Source: an uncultured Oscillospiraceae bacterium
GTDB lineage: Bacteria; Bacillota; Clostridia; Oscillospirales; Oscillospiraceae
Length of the DNA: 64,000 nt
NCBI GenBank assembly: GCA_934572465.1
Contig: CAKTLG010000006.1
Coordinates: forward strand, 1 to 64,000
Direction of reading: 5' to 3'
Shown here: one piece after another, positions 34,591 through 43,528 of the stretch
Layout of the letters: every line of letters starts with the position of its first letter
Position numbering within the stretch: position 1 is the stretch's first letter
Made by a program: the position numbers and the translations under genes
Notes under the pieces: model-generated
Told to the model about the DNA's origin: nothing
Database searches by the model: none
The model's input: the letters and a program-made list of their open reading frames with translations, nothing else

Positions 34591-35838
34591 TTAGAACGCG
34601 GAGTTCAGCCACTCGATGCCGTCGATCTGGATGGCAAAGTAAGGAGCGGACTGGAAGTAGGACTCGTGGAACGCGCCGTCGAACACGGCCTCCTCGGAGT
34701 CGGGGGTGAAGTCGCCGTCGGTATCGAGGGCGAAAGCGGAGGTCAGGGTCTCGCCGCCAACGGTGAAGGTGGAGGTGTCGAAGACCTTGATGGAGCCGTC
34801 CTTGAGACCGGCCTCGACCTCGGCGAGCTTTTCAGCGGTGCCGGGGGCGGCGATGGCTTCGTTCAGATCGGTCAGCACGACGCTGCCGTCAGCATAGCCC
34901 TTGCAGAAGTCCTGATCGAAGGCCTGGCCGTTGGCAACAGCCTCGATGGCATAGACGAAGTACGGCGCCCAGTCGATGCGGCAGCCGATGATGGAGGCCT
35001 CGGGAGCAACGCCGGTCATGTCGTTGTTGTAGCCGGTGTGGAACGCGCCCTTGGACTGTGCCATGGTGGCGGGGGTGGTGTTATCGGAGTGCTGGGAGAT
35101 GATCTTGCAGCCGAGGTCGCACAGAGCGGACGCGGCGTTGGACTCCTCAGTGGCGTCGGACCAGGAGCCGACGAACTGGACCTTCATGGTCGCGCTCGGG
35201 CAGACGGAGCGGGCGCCCAGGAAGTAAGAGGTCATGCCGGAGATAACTTCGGCGAAGGAGTACGCGCCGACGTAGCCGATGACGGCCTCTTCGGGCTTGA
35301 TGGTGCCGTCGTCGATGAGCTGCTGGAGCTTCATACCGGCGGCGACGCCGGCGAGGTAACGGCCTTCATAGATGTTGGCGAAGGCGTTGTGGGTGTTGTC
35401 AAGACCATCGTTCCAGGAGCCCTGGTTGGTGCAGCCGACGAACTGGATCTCGGGATAGTCGGGCGCGACCTTGAGCATGAACGGCTCAAAGCCATAGGAG
35501 TTGTTGAAGATCAGCTCGCAGCCTTCTTCAGCCAGCTCGATGTTCGCATCCTCGCAGGTGGAATCCTCGCCGATGTTGTACTTGACGACCCACTCGACAT
35601 TGATGCCCTTGGCCGCAAGCTCGTCGGTGGCGGCTTCCTTGCCGCGGATAAAGTTGTAGGTGTAGCCCTGGTCGTTTTCGTCACCGATGCAGATGAGGCC
35701 GACCTTGACGGTCTTGGTCTCGTCGGTGGTCTGCTGCTGGTCGTCGGTGTTGGGGGTCTCGTCCTGAGCCTTATCGCCGCAGGCAACAAGGGAGAGGACC
35801 ATGATGACAGACAGCAGGATCGCAAGAAGCTTCTTCAT
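34591..35838 (-). CDS. BMP-family nucleoside-binding lipoprotein
   Basis: A 415-residue exported lipoprotein: signal peptide MKKLLAILLSVIMVLSLVAC with the lipobox cysteine at position 20, a short Asp/Gln/Thr linker, then the BMP/PnrA-like fold (VGLICIGDENDQGYTYNFIRG, CELIFNNSYGFEPFM, VIGYVGAYSFAEVISGM, IISQHSDNTTPATMAQ). BMP proteins deliver purine nucleosides (or similar ligands) to the permease pair encoded downstream. AAGGAGG lies ahead of the ATG at 35838. The longer upstream frame is not protein-like. Confidence 0.92.
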   Translation of the reverse strand: MKKLLAILLSVIMVLSLVACGDKAQDETPNTDDQQQTTDETKTVKVGLICIGDENDQGYTYNFIRGKEAATDELAAKGINVEWVVKYNIGEDSTCEDANIELAEEGCELIFNNSYGFEPFMLKVAPDYPEIQFVGCTNQGSWNDGLDNTHNAFANIYEGRYLAGVAAGMKLQQLIDDGTIKPEEAVIGYVGAYSFAEVISGMTSYFLGARSVCPSATMKVQFVGSWSDATEESNAASALCDLGCKIISQHSDNTTPATMAQSKGAFHTGYNNDMTGVAPEASIIGCRIDWAPYFVYAIEAVANGQAFDQDFCKGYADGSVVLTDLNEAIAAPGTAEKLAEVEAGLKDGSIKVFDTSTFTVGGETLTSAFALDTDGDFTPDSEEAVFDGAFHESYFQSAPYFAIQIDGIEWLNSAF

Positions 35839-35895
35839 GTGGTAAATCCTCCTTAAAAGTTGGCACGCCCTGACGGGACAATACCTTTGGCTACT

Positions 35896-35924
35896 ATCAT
35901 ACAGAATTTTCCGGCAAAACGCAA
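35896..35924 (-). promoter_or_regulatory. Promoter of the nucleoside transporter operon
   Basis: On the minus strand TTGCGT (35919-35924), 17-base spacer, TATGAT (35896-35901), 58 bases before the start codon. The -35 is imperfect, leaving room for an activator. Confidence 0.65.
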
Positions 35925-36018
35925 CGGGGCAAAAACAAAAATGGTTCGAAAAATTTACCAAAATTCTACAGGAATTTTAAGCAGATGGGAGAAAATTCAA
36001 AAAAATCGTCAGGAAAGC

Positions 36019-36056
36019 AAACAAAAGGTTTGCCCGCAGGGGCAAACCTTTTGTTT
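36019..36056 (-). terminator. Terminator of arcC
   Basis: 17-bp perfect stem AAACAAAAGGTTTGCCC / GGGCAAACCTTTTGTTT around GCAG. It ends 42 bases past the arcC stop and separates it from the transporter promoter. Confidence 0.88.
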
Positions 36057-36098
36057 ATCTTGTACGGAACGTTTGGCGCTTTTGCAGGCGCCGGGGCC

Positions 36099-37034
36099 TT
36101 ACATCTGGACGCGGGTGCCGGTCTTGCCCTCGATGCCCTCGGCTGCCTTCTCAAGCAGCGTGATGAGCGCGGTGCGGCCGCTCTTGCTCTCGGCGAAGGA
36201 CATCGCAGCCTGAACCTTCGGCAGCATGGAGCCGGGGGCGAACTGCTTTTCTTCGATATACTTGCGCGCCTCATCGGGGGTCAGCGTGTCGAGACCCTTC
36301 TGATCGGGCTTGCCGAAGTTGATGGCGACCTTCTCAACGGCGGTCAGGATGACGAGCATATCGGCGTCGAGGAGCTCCGCGAGCTTGGCGGAGGCGAAGT
36401 CCTTGTCGATGACGGCGGGCGTGCCGTAGAGCTTGCCGTCCTTGCGCACGACGGGGATGCCGCCGCCGCCGACCGTGATGACGACCGTGCCGTTGTCAAC
36501 GAGCGCCTTGACGGTGTTCTTCTCAATGACGTCGATCGGCTTGGGGGAGGGGACGACCTGACGGTAGCCGCGGCCGGCGTCCTCGACCATGGTGTAGCCC
36601 TTTTCGGCGGCGATTCGCTCGGCGGTCTCCTTGTCGTAGAACGCGCCGACGGGCTTGGTGGGATGCTGGAAAGCGGGGTCGGCCTCGTCGACGAGCACCT
36701 GCGTCACGACGGTGGCGACGTCCTTGTTCATGCCGCGGGAGGCGAGCTCGTTGCCGATGGCGTTCTGCAGGTGATAGCCGATATAGCCCTGGCTCATCGC
36801 GCCGCACTCGGGGAAGGGCATGTCGGACTTGATGGCCTTGGCCTCGGCGGCGGTGGCCATGCCGAGGTTGATCATGCCGACCTGCGGGCCGTTGCCGTGG
36901 GCGATGATGACCTCGTTGCCCTGCGCGATCAGGTCGACGATGGGCTTGGCGGTCTCGGTGACGAGGGCGAGCTGCTCATAGGGGGTGTTGCCCAGCGCGT
37001 TGCCGCCGAGGGCGATGACGATTCTCTTGCTCAT
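36099..37034 (-). CDS. arcC: Carbamate kinase
   Basis: A 311-residue carbamate kinase: IVIALGGNALGNTPYEQ, IIAHGNGPQVGMINLG, VDEADPAFQHPTKPVG, the ATP-site VITVGGGGIPVV and ILTAVEKVAINFGKPDQ. It converts carbamoyl phosphate and ADP to ATP, CO2 and ammonia. There is no arginine deiminase here; its partner is the YgeW carbamoyltransferase encoded just upstream. The pair mirrors the carbamate kinase gene of ygeW/ygfK clusters elsewhere and would make the ATP-yielding end of ring degradation. Confidence 0.96.
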   Translation of the reverse strand: MSKRIVIALGGNALGNTPYEQLALVTETAKPIVDLIAQGNEVIIAHGNGPQVGMINLGMATAAEAKAIKSDMPFPECGAMSQGYIGYHLQNAIGNELASRGMNKDVATVVTQVLVDEADPAFQHPTKPVGAFYDKETAERIAAEKGYTMVEDAGRGYRQVVPSPKPIDVIEKNTVKALVDNGTVVITVGGGGIPVVRKDGKLYGTPAVIDKDFASAKLAELLDADMLVILTAVEKVAINFGKPDQKGLDTLTPDEARKYIEEKQFAPGSMLPKVQAAMSFAESKSGRTALITLLEKAAEGIEGKTGTRVQM

Positions 37035-37085
37035 GATGACGATCTCTCCTTAATTGTATGATGGTTTGGAATTTCTCTCATTGCC

Positions 37086-37112
37086 AAAAAAAGCGGCAGA
37101 GCCGCTTTTTTT
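37086..37112 (-). terminator. Terminator between ygeW and arcC (bidirectional)
   Basis: AAAAAAAGCGGC, AGA loop, GCCGCTTTTTTT. It sits 27 bases past the ygeW stop and 52 bases before the arcC start, so arcC needs read-through or its own promoter. None with good spacing is visible. Confidence 0.9.
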
Positions 37113-37138
37113 GTAATTGCGTCGGGAACGGTGTGGAC

Positions 37139-38332
37139 TTAGAACATCTTGCGCTCGGCGTCGGACTTGTCCATCTCCATCAGCGCGCGGACGGGATCCT
37201 TGACTTGGGCCAGGAAGATCATCGCGGCGATGATGTAGGGCTTGTAGGAGGCCTGCTTGTACAGGGGGACGATATAGCGGTCGAACACGCTGTTGTCGAC
37301 CTCGCCCTCGGGGCAGGAAAGGCCGGTGATGTCGGCGGGCAGGCAGTGCAGGTAGAGCGCCTTGCCGTCCTTGGTGAGCTTCATCATCTCTTCGGTGCAG
37401 GCCCAGTCCTTGTGCTCGGCGTTCTGGGCGAGGAGCTTCTTCTCCAGCGCGTCGATGCCGGCCTTGTCGCCCTTCTGATAGAGCTTCGTGCGCTCCTCCA
37501 TGGCCTTGAACGGGGCCCAGGACTTGGGATACACGATGTCGGCGCCCTTGAAGGCTTCCTTCATGTCGTTGCACTTCTTGAAGCTGCCGCCGGTGGCCGC
37601 CGCGTTCTTCTTGGCGATCTCCTCGACCTCGGGCATGACCTCATAGCCCTCGGGATGGGCGAGCGTGACGTCCATGCCGAAGCGGGTGAACAGGCCGATG
37701 ACGCCCTGCGGAACGGACAGGGGCTTGCCGTAGCTGGGGGAATAGGCCCAGGTCATGGCGACCTTCTTGCCCTTGAGGTTCTCCACGCCGCCGAAGTAGT
37801 GGATGATGTGGAGCATATCGGCCATGCACTGGGTGGGATGGTCGACGTCACACTGGAGGTTGACGAGCGTCGGGCGCTGCTCGAGGATACCGTCGCGGTA
37901 GCCCTCTTCGAGCGCGTCGATGAAGGTCTTCTGATACTTGTGGCCCTCGCCGATGAACATATCGTCGCGGATGCCGATGACGTCGGCCATGAAGGAGACC
38001 ATGTTGGCGGTCTCGCGCACGGTCTCGCCGTGGGCGATCTGGCTCACCTTTTCGTCGAGCACCTGCTCCTCAAGACCGAGGAGGTTGCAGGCGGAGGCGA
38101 AGGAGAAGCGGGTGCGGGTGGAGTTGTCGCGGAAGATGGAGATGCCGAGGCCCGAGTTGAAGATCTTGGTGTTCTTGTTGCGCTCGCGCAGGTCGCGCAG
38201 GGCGTCGGCCACGGTGAAAACGGCGTCGATCTCTTCGTCGGTCTTGTCCCAGGTCCAATAGAAATCGTTCTTGTACATGTTGTTGATGTGCAGGGTCTCG
38301 AGATGACGCGCCAGTTCAACAGTCTTGCTCAT
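37139..38332 (-). CDS. ygeW: YgeW-type carbamoyltransferase
   Basis: A 397-residue member of the aspartate/ornithine carbamoyltransferase superfamily, longer than OTCase and matching YgeW. The phosphate site is IFRDNSTRTRFSFASA; later come MTWAYSPSYGKPLSVPQG (in place of the ornithine-binding loop) and LYLHCLPADITG. YgeW proteins are knotted and do not use ornithine or aspartate; the natural carbamoyl acceptor is unsettled, with ureido or diaminopropionate-type compounds of purine breakdown proposed from genomic context. Working backward it would make carbamoyl phosphate for carbamate kinase. Confidence 0.93.
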   Translation of the reverse strand: MSKTVELARHLETLHINNMYKNDFYWTWDKTDEEIDAVFTVADALRDLRERNKNTKIFNSGLGISIFRDNSTRTRFSFASACNLLGLEEQVLDEKVSQIAHGETVRETANMVSFMADVIGIRDDMFIGEGHKYQKTFIDALEEGYRDGILEQRPTLVNLQCDVDHPTQCMADMLHIIHYFGGVENLKGKKVAMTWAYSPSYGKPLSVPQGVIGLFTRFGMDVTLAHPEGYEVMPEVEEIAKKNAAATGGSFKKCNDMKEAFKGADIVYPKSWAPFKAMEERTKLYQKGDKAGIDALEKKLLAQNAEHKDWACTEEMMKLTKDGKALYLHCLPADITGLSCPEGEVDNSVFDRYIVPLYKQASYKPYIIAAMIFLAQVKDPVRALMEMDKSDAERKMF

Positions 38333-38406
38333 GGTGGATGTTCTCCTTTATCTCTTAGTATGGTTAAATTCGTTCTGAATATTTGCGCCGCGCGCTGAAA
38401 GCCTTC

Positions 38407-38431
38407 TCAAAACGCGCGGGCGCGTTTTTGA
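38407..38431 (-). terminator. GC-rich hairpin between ygeY and ygeW
   Basis: On the minus strand TCAAAAACGCG and CGCGTTTTGA can pair around a short GC loop, seven bases past the ygeY stop, without a clear U tract. Probably an attenuator or RNA-stabilising hairpin rather than a full terminator. Confidence 0.5.
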
Positions 38432-38437
38432 AGTAAG

Positions 38438-39835
38438 TTACTTGATGTCGTTGCCGGTCAGTTCCTGACGGAAGGAGGTGGCGGAGCCGTCCTTGTTCTC
38501 GGGCTTGTAGAGGCCGGGAACGGCGGCGTACAGCGCCGCGCAGGTGACGAGATCCTGCTTCCAGGTGATCTCGTTGGGGGCGTGGGCCTGAGACTCGGCG
38601 CCCGGGCCGAAGCCGACACAGGGGATGCCGTAGCGGCCCTGAATGGAAACGCCGTTGGTGGAGAAGGTCCACTTATCGGTCAGCGGACGGCCGGCGCGGG
38701 TGGACATGGCCTTCTCGTCGGCGCCGATGCGCTCGGTGCCCCAGAGGGCGTGATGCGCGTCGACGAGCGCCTGCACGTGGGGCGCGGACTCCTTGTTGAT
38801 CCAGGTGGGGAAGAAGCACTCGGTCTCGTAGACGTGACCGGTCCACGCCGGACGGTCATACATATACATGCTGACCTTGACGTCCTTGGCGTACTTCTTG
38901 CACGCGGGCAGATCCTCGATCTCCTTGAGGCAGGACTGGTAGGTCTCGCCCGCGGTCATGCGGCGGTCGATGGAGATCGCGCAGCTGTCGGCGACGGCGC
39001 AGCGGGAGGGAGAGGTGTAGAAGATCTGGCTCGTGGTGCAGGTGCCGCGGCCGAGGAAGCGGGCATCCTCCCAGTGCTCGGGATTGTACTTCGGGTCGAG
39101 CATCTTGACAAGGCCCTTGATCTCCTTGTCGTCGCCCGCGTCGTTCTCGTTCAGGTCGCGCACGTTGAGCAGCACCTCGGCCATCTTGTGGATGGCGTTG
39201 TCGCCGCGCTCGGGGGCGGAGCCGTGGCAGGAGACGCCGTGCATATCGACGCGGATCTCCATGCGGCCGCGGTGACCGCGGTAGATGCCGCCGTCGGTCG
39301 GCTCGGTGGAGATGACGAACTCGATCTTGCTGCGCGCGTCCTCGGGGCCGTTGAAGTACTCGTTGACGATGGACTGCCAGCACATACCGTCGCAGTCCTC
39401 CTCCTGCACGGAGCCGACGACCATGATCTTGTAGCCCTCGGGGATGAGGCCGAGATCCTTCATGATCTTCGTGCCGTAAGCGGCGGCGGCCATGCCGCCC
39501 TCCTGATCGGAGCCGCCGCGGCCGTAGATGACCTTCTCGTCCTCGTAGCCCTCGTAGGGGTCGTTGGTCCAGTTCTCGCGGTTGCCGATGCCGACGGTGT
39601 CGATGTGGGAGTCGATGGCGATGATCTTGTCGCCCTCGCCCATCCAGCCGATGACGTTGCCGAGCTGATCGATCTCGACCTTATCGTAGCCGAGCTTCTC
39701 AAGCTCCGCCTTGATGCGCATGACAACGCCCTTTTCCTCGCAGCTCTCGCTGGGGATGGCGATCATGTCGCGCAGGAAGCGGGTCATGTCGGGGCCGTAG
39801 GCGGCAGCAGCCTTTTTGATAGCTTCGAAATCCAT
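38438..39835 (-). CDS. ygeY: YgeY-family M20 metallohydrolase
   Basis: A 465-residue M20-type amidohydrolase. Metal ligands are seen in [13 protein letters not shown] (His, Asp), [22 protein letters not shown] (Glu pair) and [18 protein letters not shown]. The lid domain contains [17 protein letters not shown]. YgeY homologues are annotated as selenium-metabolism-linked hydrolases because they travel with selD, ssnA and ygfK. The reaction is presumed hydrolysis of an amide or ureido bond in a purine-derived intermediate. First gene of the ygeY-ygeW leftward run; promoter at 39.9 kb, divergent from the regulator. Confidence 0.92.
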   Translation of the reverse strand: MDFEAIKKAAAAYGPDMTRFLRDMIAIPSESCEEKGVVMRIKAELEKLGYDKVEIDQLGNVIGWMGEGDKIIAIDSHIDTVGIGNRENWTNDPYEGYEDEKVIYGRGGSDQEGGMAAAAYGTKIMKDLGLIPEGYKIMVVGSVQEEDCDGMCWQSIVNEYFNGPEDARSKIEFVISTEPTDGGIYRGHRGRMEIRVDMHGVSCHGSAPERGDNAIHKMAEVLLNVRDLNENDAGDDKEIKGLVKMLDPKYNPEHWEDARFLGRGTCTTSQIFYTSPSRCAVADSCAISIDRRMTAGETYQSCLKEIEDLPACKKYAKDVKVSMYMYDRPAWTGHVYETECFFPTWINKESAPHVQALVDAHHALWGTERIGADEKAMSTRAGRPLTDKWTFSTNGVSIQGRYGIPCVGFGPGAESQAHAPNEITWKQDLVTCAALYAAVPGLYKPENKDGSATSFRQELTGNDIK

Positions 39836-39901
39836 GGTTGACCTCCGTAATAAATGTATTTTTTGAACGAAATAAAAGGAAGTATCTGTTACACTGTCCC
39901 T

Positions 39902-39929
39902 ATCATATCATAAGAACTGTAGAAGTCAA
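39902..39929 (-). promoter_or_regulatory. Promoter of ygeY-ygeW
   Basis: On the minus strand TTGACT (39924-39929), 16-base spacer, TATGAT (39902-39907), 67 bases before the ygeY start. It lies back to back with the regulator promoter. Confidence 0.75.
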
Positions 39930-39970
39930 ACAAAAAATTTGAAAAGCTAAATATTTTTTTGAAAAAATGA

Positions 39971-39998
39971 TTGCATTCTTTTTGATTTATGGTATGAT
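39971..39998 (+). promoter_or_regulatory. Promoter of the regulator/PLP enzyme operon
   Basis: TTGCAT (39971-39976), 16-base spacer, TATGAT (39993-39998). Distance to the opposing promoter (-35 boxes about 42 bases apart) leaves a shared operator space. Confidence 0.7.
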
Positions 39999-40046
39999 GA
40001 ACAAGAGATATAGGGGGAGAGGAGGAGATAGGTTATAGAAACTGCC

Positions 40047-40676
40047 ATGCTGAAAGCGCTGGAGCAGGTCGCAAAGGGCATTGCCGCGACCTTTGGCAGC
40101 AGCTGCGAGGTCGTCGTTCACGATGTCGGGGCCAAGCATCCGGAGCACTCCATCGTCGCCATCGAGAACGGGCACGTTACCGGCAGAAAGGTGGGCGACG
40201 GCGCGTCGCACGTTGTTCTGGAGCAGGTGCGTCAGGCCGACGCGCAGCCGAACGATCATCTGAGCTATCTGATGAAAACGCCGGACGGCAAGATCCTCAA
40301 GTCCTCGACCATGTACATCCGCGGGCGCAGCGGCAAGGTCGCGGCCATCCTCGGCATCAACTACGACATTTCCTCGCTTTTGATGATCGAGGGCGCGCTG
40401 CACGAGCTGACCGACACGCAGGACCGCACGCAGAGCGAGCCGGAGCGGATCGTCAACGTCAACGACCTGCTCGATGAGCTGATCGCGCAGTCCGTCGCGC
40501 TGGTGGGCAAGCCCGCCGCCCTGATGAACAAGGAGGACAAGATGCGCGCCATTGGCTTTCTCAGCCAGAACGGGGCGTTTCTCGTCACAAAATCCGGCGA
40601 TAAGATCGCCAAATACTTCGGGATATCCAAATACACATTATATTCTTATATCGACAAACAACAGGAGGAGAAGTAA
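40047..40676 (+). CDS. YheO/DauR-type regulator (PAS-like sensor plus HTH)
   Basis: A 209-residue regulator with the YheO-like PAS domain (SSCEVVVHDVGAKHPEHSIV, GILGINYDISS-like AAILGINYDISSLLM) and a C-terminal helix-turn-helix (MRAIGFLSQNGAFLVTKSGD, then YFGISKYTLYSYID). Relatives control amino acid or diaminopropionate-type catabolism. It is divergent from ygeY and two bases ahead of the PLP enzyme gene, so it is the natural regulator of both arms. The GGAGGAG site at 40021-40027 is 19 bases before the ATG, too far for normal use; a non-standard start near 40032-40035 is possible. Confidence 0.87.
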   Translation: MLKALEQVAKGIAATFGSSCEVVVHDVGAKHPEHSIVAIENGHVTGRKVGDGASHVVLEQVRQADAQPNDHLSYLMKTPDGKILKSSTMYIRGRSGKVAAILGINYDISSLLMIEGALHELTDTQDRTQSEPERIVNVNDLLDELIAQSVALVGKPAALMNKEDKMRAIGFLSQNGAFLVTKSGDKIAKYFGISKYTLYSYIDKQQEEK

Positions 40677-40678
40677 CC

Positions 40679-42160
40679 ATGGGCAAAATCGATCTGACCA
40701 TCAACAAGACCGGCCTGCAGCACAACATCCAGAAGGCCAAGGAAAACAACGTCATCATCCCCACCATCGCGCAGATGCAGCATCCTGAGACCATCCCCGA
40801 GAAGATCCAGGAAAAGCTCAAGACCGTGGGCCTCTGGGACGTCAACCCCCTCAACCTTTTCCGCATCACGTGGAAGAACGAGGCCAAGGAGTCCGGCGGT
40901 CTCTATCAGGCCGTCCCCAACTACGTCGAGATCCCCTCTGAGCTCTCCGGCGTGAAGTGCCGTATCCTCGCCATGGCGGGCAAGTGGTTCCCCACCGGCT
41001 GCCACAAGGTCGGCGCGTCCTTTGGCTGCCTGGCCCCGCGTCTCGTCACCGGCCAGTTCGACGCGGACTATCACCATGCCGTGTGGCCCTCCACGGGCAA
41101 CTACTGCCGCGGCGGTGCCTTCAACTCCAAGCTCCTCGCCGTCGACTCCGTCGCCATTCTCCCCGCCGAGATGAGCAAGGAGCGCTTCGACTGGCTCTCT
41201 AAGATCGCCGGTCAGGTCATCGCCACCCCGGGCTGCGAGTCCAACGTCAAGGAGATCTTCGATAAGACCTGGGAGCTCAAGCAGGATCCCAGCATGATGA
41301 TCTTCAACCAGTTTGAGGAGATGGGCAACCCGCTGTGGCACTACAATGTCACGGGCTATGCCCTCGCCGACCTCTTTGAAGCCGTGAAGAAGCCCGGCCA
41401 GCGTCTTGCGGGCGCGTGCTTCACCTCCGGCTCCGCCGGCACGATGTCGGCTGGCGATCTTCTCAAGGAGCGCTATCCCGGCCTGAAGCTCGGCGTCGGC
41501 GAAGCGCTGCAGTGCCCCACCATCCTCAATAACGGCTTCGGCGGCCACCGCATCGAGGGCATCGGCGACAAGCACATCCCCTGGATCCACAACGTGAAGA
41601 ACACCGACATGGCCATCGCCATCGACGATGAGGACTCCCAGCGTCTGCTGCGCCTGTTCAACACCAAGGACGGCCAGAAGTACCTCAAGGAAGAGCTCAA
41701 GCTCTCCGACGAGCTCATCGAAAAGCTCACCTGGCTCGGCATCTCCGGCATCGCCAACGTGCTCTGCTGCATCAAGATGGCCAAGTACTATGAGCTGACC
41801 GAGGACGACGTGCTCTGCACCGTTCTGACCGACTCCGCCGTCATGTACGGCAGCCGCATCGAGGAGCTCAACGAGATGCACGGCGCTTACAGCGAGGCCG
41901 AGGCCCGCCTCGACCACAACCTGCATATGCTCGGCCTGAAGACCGACAATATGCTCGAGCTGACCTACAACGACCGCAAGCGCATCCACAACCTCAAGTA
42001 TTACACCTGGGTCGAGCAGCAGGCGCGCGACGTCAAGGACCTCAACGCCCTCTGGTACGACACCAAGGGCACGTGGGACGCCGTCCACGCGCAGGCGAGC
42101 GAGCTCGACGAGCTCATCAACGAGTTCAACGAGGCCACCGGTCTTCTCAAGGCGCTCTAA
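40679..42160 (+). CDS. Fold-type II PLP enzyme in the ygeX position
   Basis: A 493-residue PLP-dependent enzyme of the tryptophan-synthase-beta/cysteine-synthase superfamily. The region FPTGCHKVGASFGCLAPRL holds the likely Schiff-base Lys, and PSTGNYCRGGAFNSKLLAV and FTSGSAGTMSAGDLL look like phosphate and cofactor loops. It is about 95 residues longer than E. coli YgeX (398) and lacks the YgeX-type N-terminus, so I do not call it ygeX. Co-transcription with the regulator, and divergence from ygeY-ygeW, suggest an ammonia-lyase or beta-replacement step on an amino acid released from the purine ring. An AGGAGGAGA site precedes the start. Confidence 0.75.
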   Translation: MGKIDLTINKTGLQHNIQKAKENNVIIPTIAQMQHPETIPEKIQEKLKTVGLWDVNPLNLFRITWKNEAKESGGLYQAVPNYVEIPSELSGVKCRILAMAGKWFPTGCHKVGASFGCLAPRLVTGQFDADYHHAVWPSTGNYCRGGAFNSKLLAVDSVAILPAEMSKERFDWLSKIAGQVIATPGCESNVKEIFDKTWELKQDPSMMIFNQFEEMGNPLWHYNVTGYALADLFEAVKKPGQRLAGACFTSGSAGTMSAGDLLKERYPGLKLGVGEALQCPTILNNGFGGHRIEGIGDKHIPWIHNVKNTDMAIAIDDEDSQRLLRLFNTKDGQKYLKEELKLSDELIEKLTWLGISGIANVLCCIKMAKYYELTEDDVLCTVLTDSAVMYGSRIEELNEMHGAYSEAEARLDHNLHMLGLKTDNMLELTYNDRKRIHNLKYYTWVEQQARDVKDLNALWYDTKGTWDAVHAQASELDELINEFNEATGLLKAL

Positions 42161-42180
42161 GATATCGACTCACAAATGCC

Positions 42181-42207
42181 GAAGGGCGGGCGCTGCGCCC
42201 GCCCTTC
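42181..42207 (+). terminator. Hairpin between the two PLP enzyme genes
   Basis: GAAGGGCGGGC, five-base loop, GCCCGCCCTTC, followed by GATTTCC rather than a T run. Likely a processing or attenuating hairpin that sets the ratio of the two enzymes. Confidence 0.55.
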
Positions 42208-42229
42208 GATTTCCTGAAGGGAGAACACT

Positions 42230-43474
42230 ATGCTCAAGAACGTCAAGTGCGCCCGCTGCGTCAAGTGCGGGAAGGAATACGAGGCCGTGCCGAACCTTAC
42301 GAACTGCGAATGCGGCGGCATCCTCGATATCATCTACGATTACGACTACATCAAGGCGAACCTTACAAAAGAGAAGCTCAAGTCCCGCCCGAACACGATG
42401 TGGCGCTACCGCGAGCTGCTGCCCGTCGAGGAGACGACGCCCGACACGCCGCTGCGCGTGGGCTGGAGCCCGCTCTATGAGGAGCCGCGCCTTGCAAAGC
42501 AGCTGGGCCTCAAGCAGCTCTGGGTCAAGGACGACGGACAGAACCCGACCGCGTCCTTGAAAGACCGCGCTTCCGCCATGGCGGTCGCCAAGGCGGGCGA
42601 GGCGGGCGCAAAGATCATCGCCTGCTCGTCCACGGGCAACGCGGCGAGCTCCCTTGCGGGCAACGCCGCGGCCGCGGGGCTCAAGACCTTTATTTTCGTC
42701 CCCGAGCGCGCGCCCAAGGGCAAGGTCGCGCAGCTGATGACCTTCGGCGCGAACGTCATCTCCGTCAAGGGCAACTATGAAGAGACCTTCGAGCTTTCCA
42801 AGAAGGCCATCGACAAGTGGGGCTGGTATAACCGCAACGCGGCCATCAACCCGTATCTCTCCGAGGGCAAGAAGACCGTTTCGCTCGAGATCGCCGAGCA
42901 GCTCGACTGGAAGATGCCGGACTATCTGGCCATCTCCGTCGGCGACGGCTGCACCATCGCGGGCGTGTGGAAGGGCCTCAAGGATCTCTACGCCATCGGC
43001 TTTATCGACAGGCTCCCGCGTCTCATCTCCGCGCAGGCCGAGGGTTGCCACCCCATCAACCGCGCCATCGCGGAGAACAAGCCCTGGGAGCCGATGGAGG
43101 AGAACACGCTGGCCGACTCTATCGCCGTCGGTGTGCCGCGCAACGCGGACAAGGCGCTCATGGCGATCCGCGAGTCGAACGGCATCGTCGTGAACGTAAC
43201 GGATGAGGAGATCATGGCGGCGCAGAAGCTGCTGGGCATGACCTGCGGCGTCTTCGGCGAGCCGGCGGGCGTCACCGGTACGGCGGCGGTCAGGAAGCTC
43301 TGCGAGCAGGGCGTGCTTGGCGAGAACGACACGGTCGTCTCCGTCGTGACGGGCAACGGCCTCAAGGACGTTGCCAACGCCATCAGGTTCTGCGGCGAGC
43401 CGATGAGCCTGCCGAACGACCTTGATCTGCTGGTCGAGGAATTCGACAAGCGCGGCATCAGGACCGAGGCGTAA
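42230..43474 (+). CDS. Threonine synthase-like PLP enzyme with N-terminal zinc ribbon
   Basis: A 414-residue fold-type II enzyme resembling archaeal-type threonine synthase. Residues 6-30 carry CARCVKCGKEY and NCECGG, a zinc ribbon. The PLP Lys is in NPTASLKDRASAMAVAKAG, the phosphate loop in CSSTGNAASSLAGNAAAAG, and GDGCTIAGVWKGLKDLY follows. True ThrC makes threonine from phosphohomoserine; no homoserine genes are near. Paired with the 493-residue PLP enzyme after 69 bases and inside the purine island, it may instead act on a diamino or ureido amino acid. Which is correct cannot be told from sequence. Confidence 0.75.
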   Translation: MLKNVKCARCVKCGKEYEAVPNLTNCECGGILDIIYDYDYIKANLTKEKLKSRPNTMWRYRELLPVEETTPDTPLRVGWSPLYEEPRLAKQLGLKQLWVKDDGQNPTASLKDRASAMAVAKAGEAGAKIIACSSTGNAASSLAGNAAAAGLKTFIFVPERAPKGKVAQLMTFGANVISVKGNYEETFELSKKAIDKWGWYNRNAAINPYLSEGKKTVSLEIAEQLDWKMPDYLAISVGDGCTIAGVWKGLKDLYAIGFIDRLPRLISAQAEGCHPINRAIAENKPWEPMEENTLADSIAVGVPRNADKALMAIRESNGIVVNVTDEEIMAAQKLLGMTCGVFGEPAGVTGTAAVRKLCEQGVLGENDTVVSVVTGNGLKDVANAIRFCGEPMSLPNDLDLLVEEFDKRGIRTEA

Positions 43475-43485
43475 CGAAAAAGCGA

Positions 43486-43520
43486 AAAAGGCCCGCGAGC
43501 ATACCGCTCGCGGGCCTTTT
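43486..43520 (+). terminator. Terminator after the PLP enzyme operon (bidirectional)
   Basis: AAAAGGCCCGCGAGC, ATACC loop, GCTCGCGGGCCTTTT. It is shared with the leftward acyltransferase gene that ends nine bases further on. Confidence 0.93.
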
Positions 43521-43528
43521 GTCATACG

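Noticed and set aside
40679..42160. Calling this gene ygeX
   Set aside because: Position fits, but length and motifs differ from E. coli YgeX and the reaction is not established.
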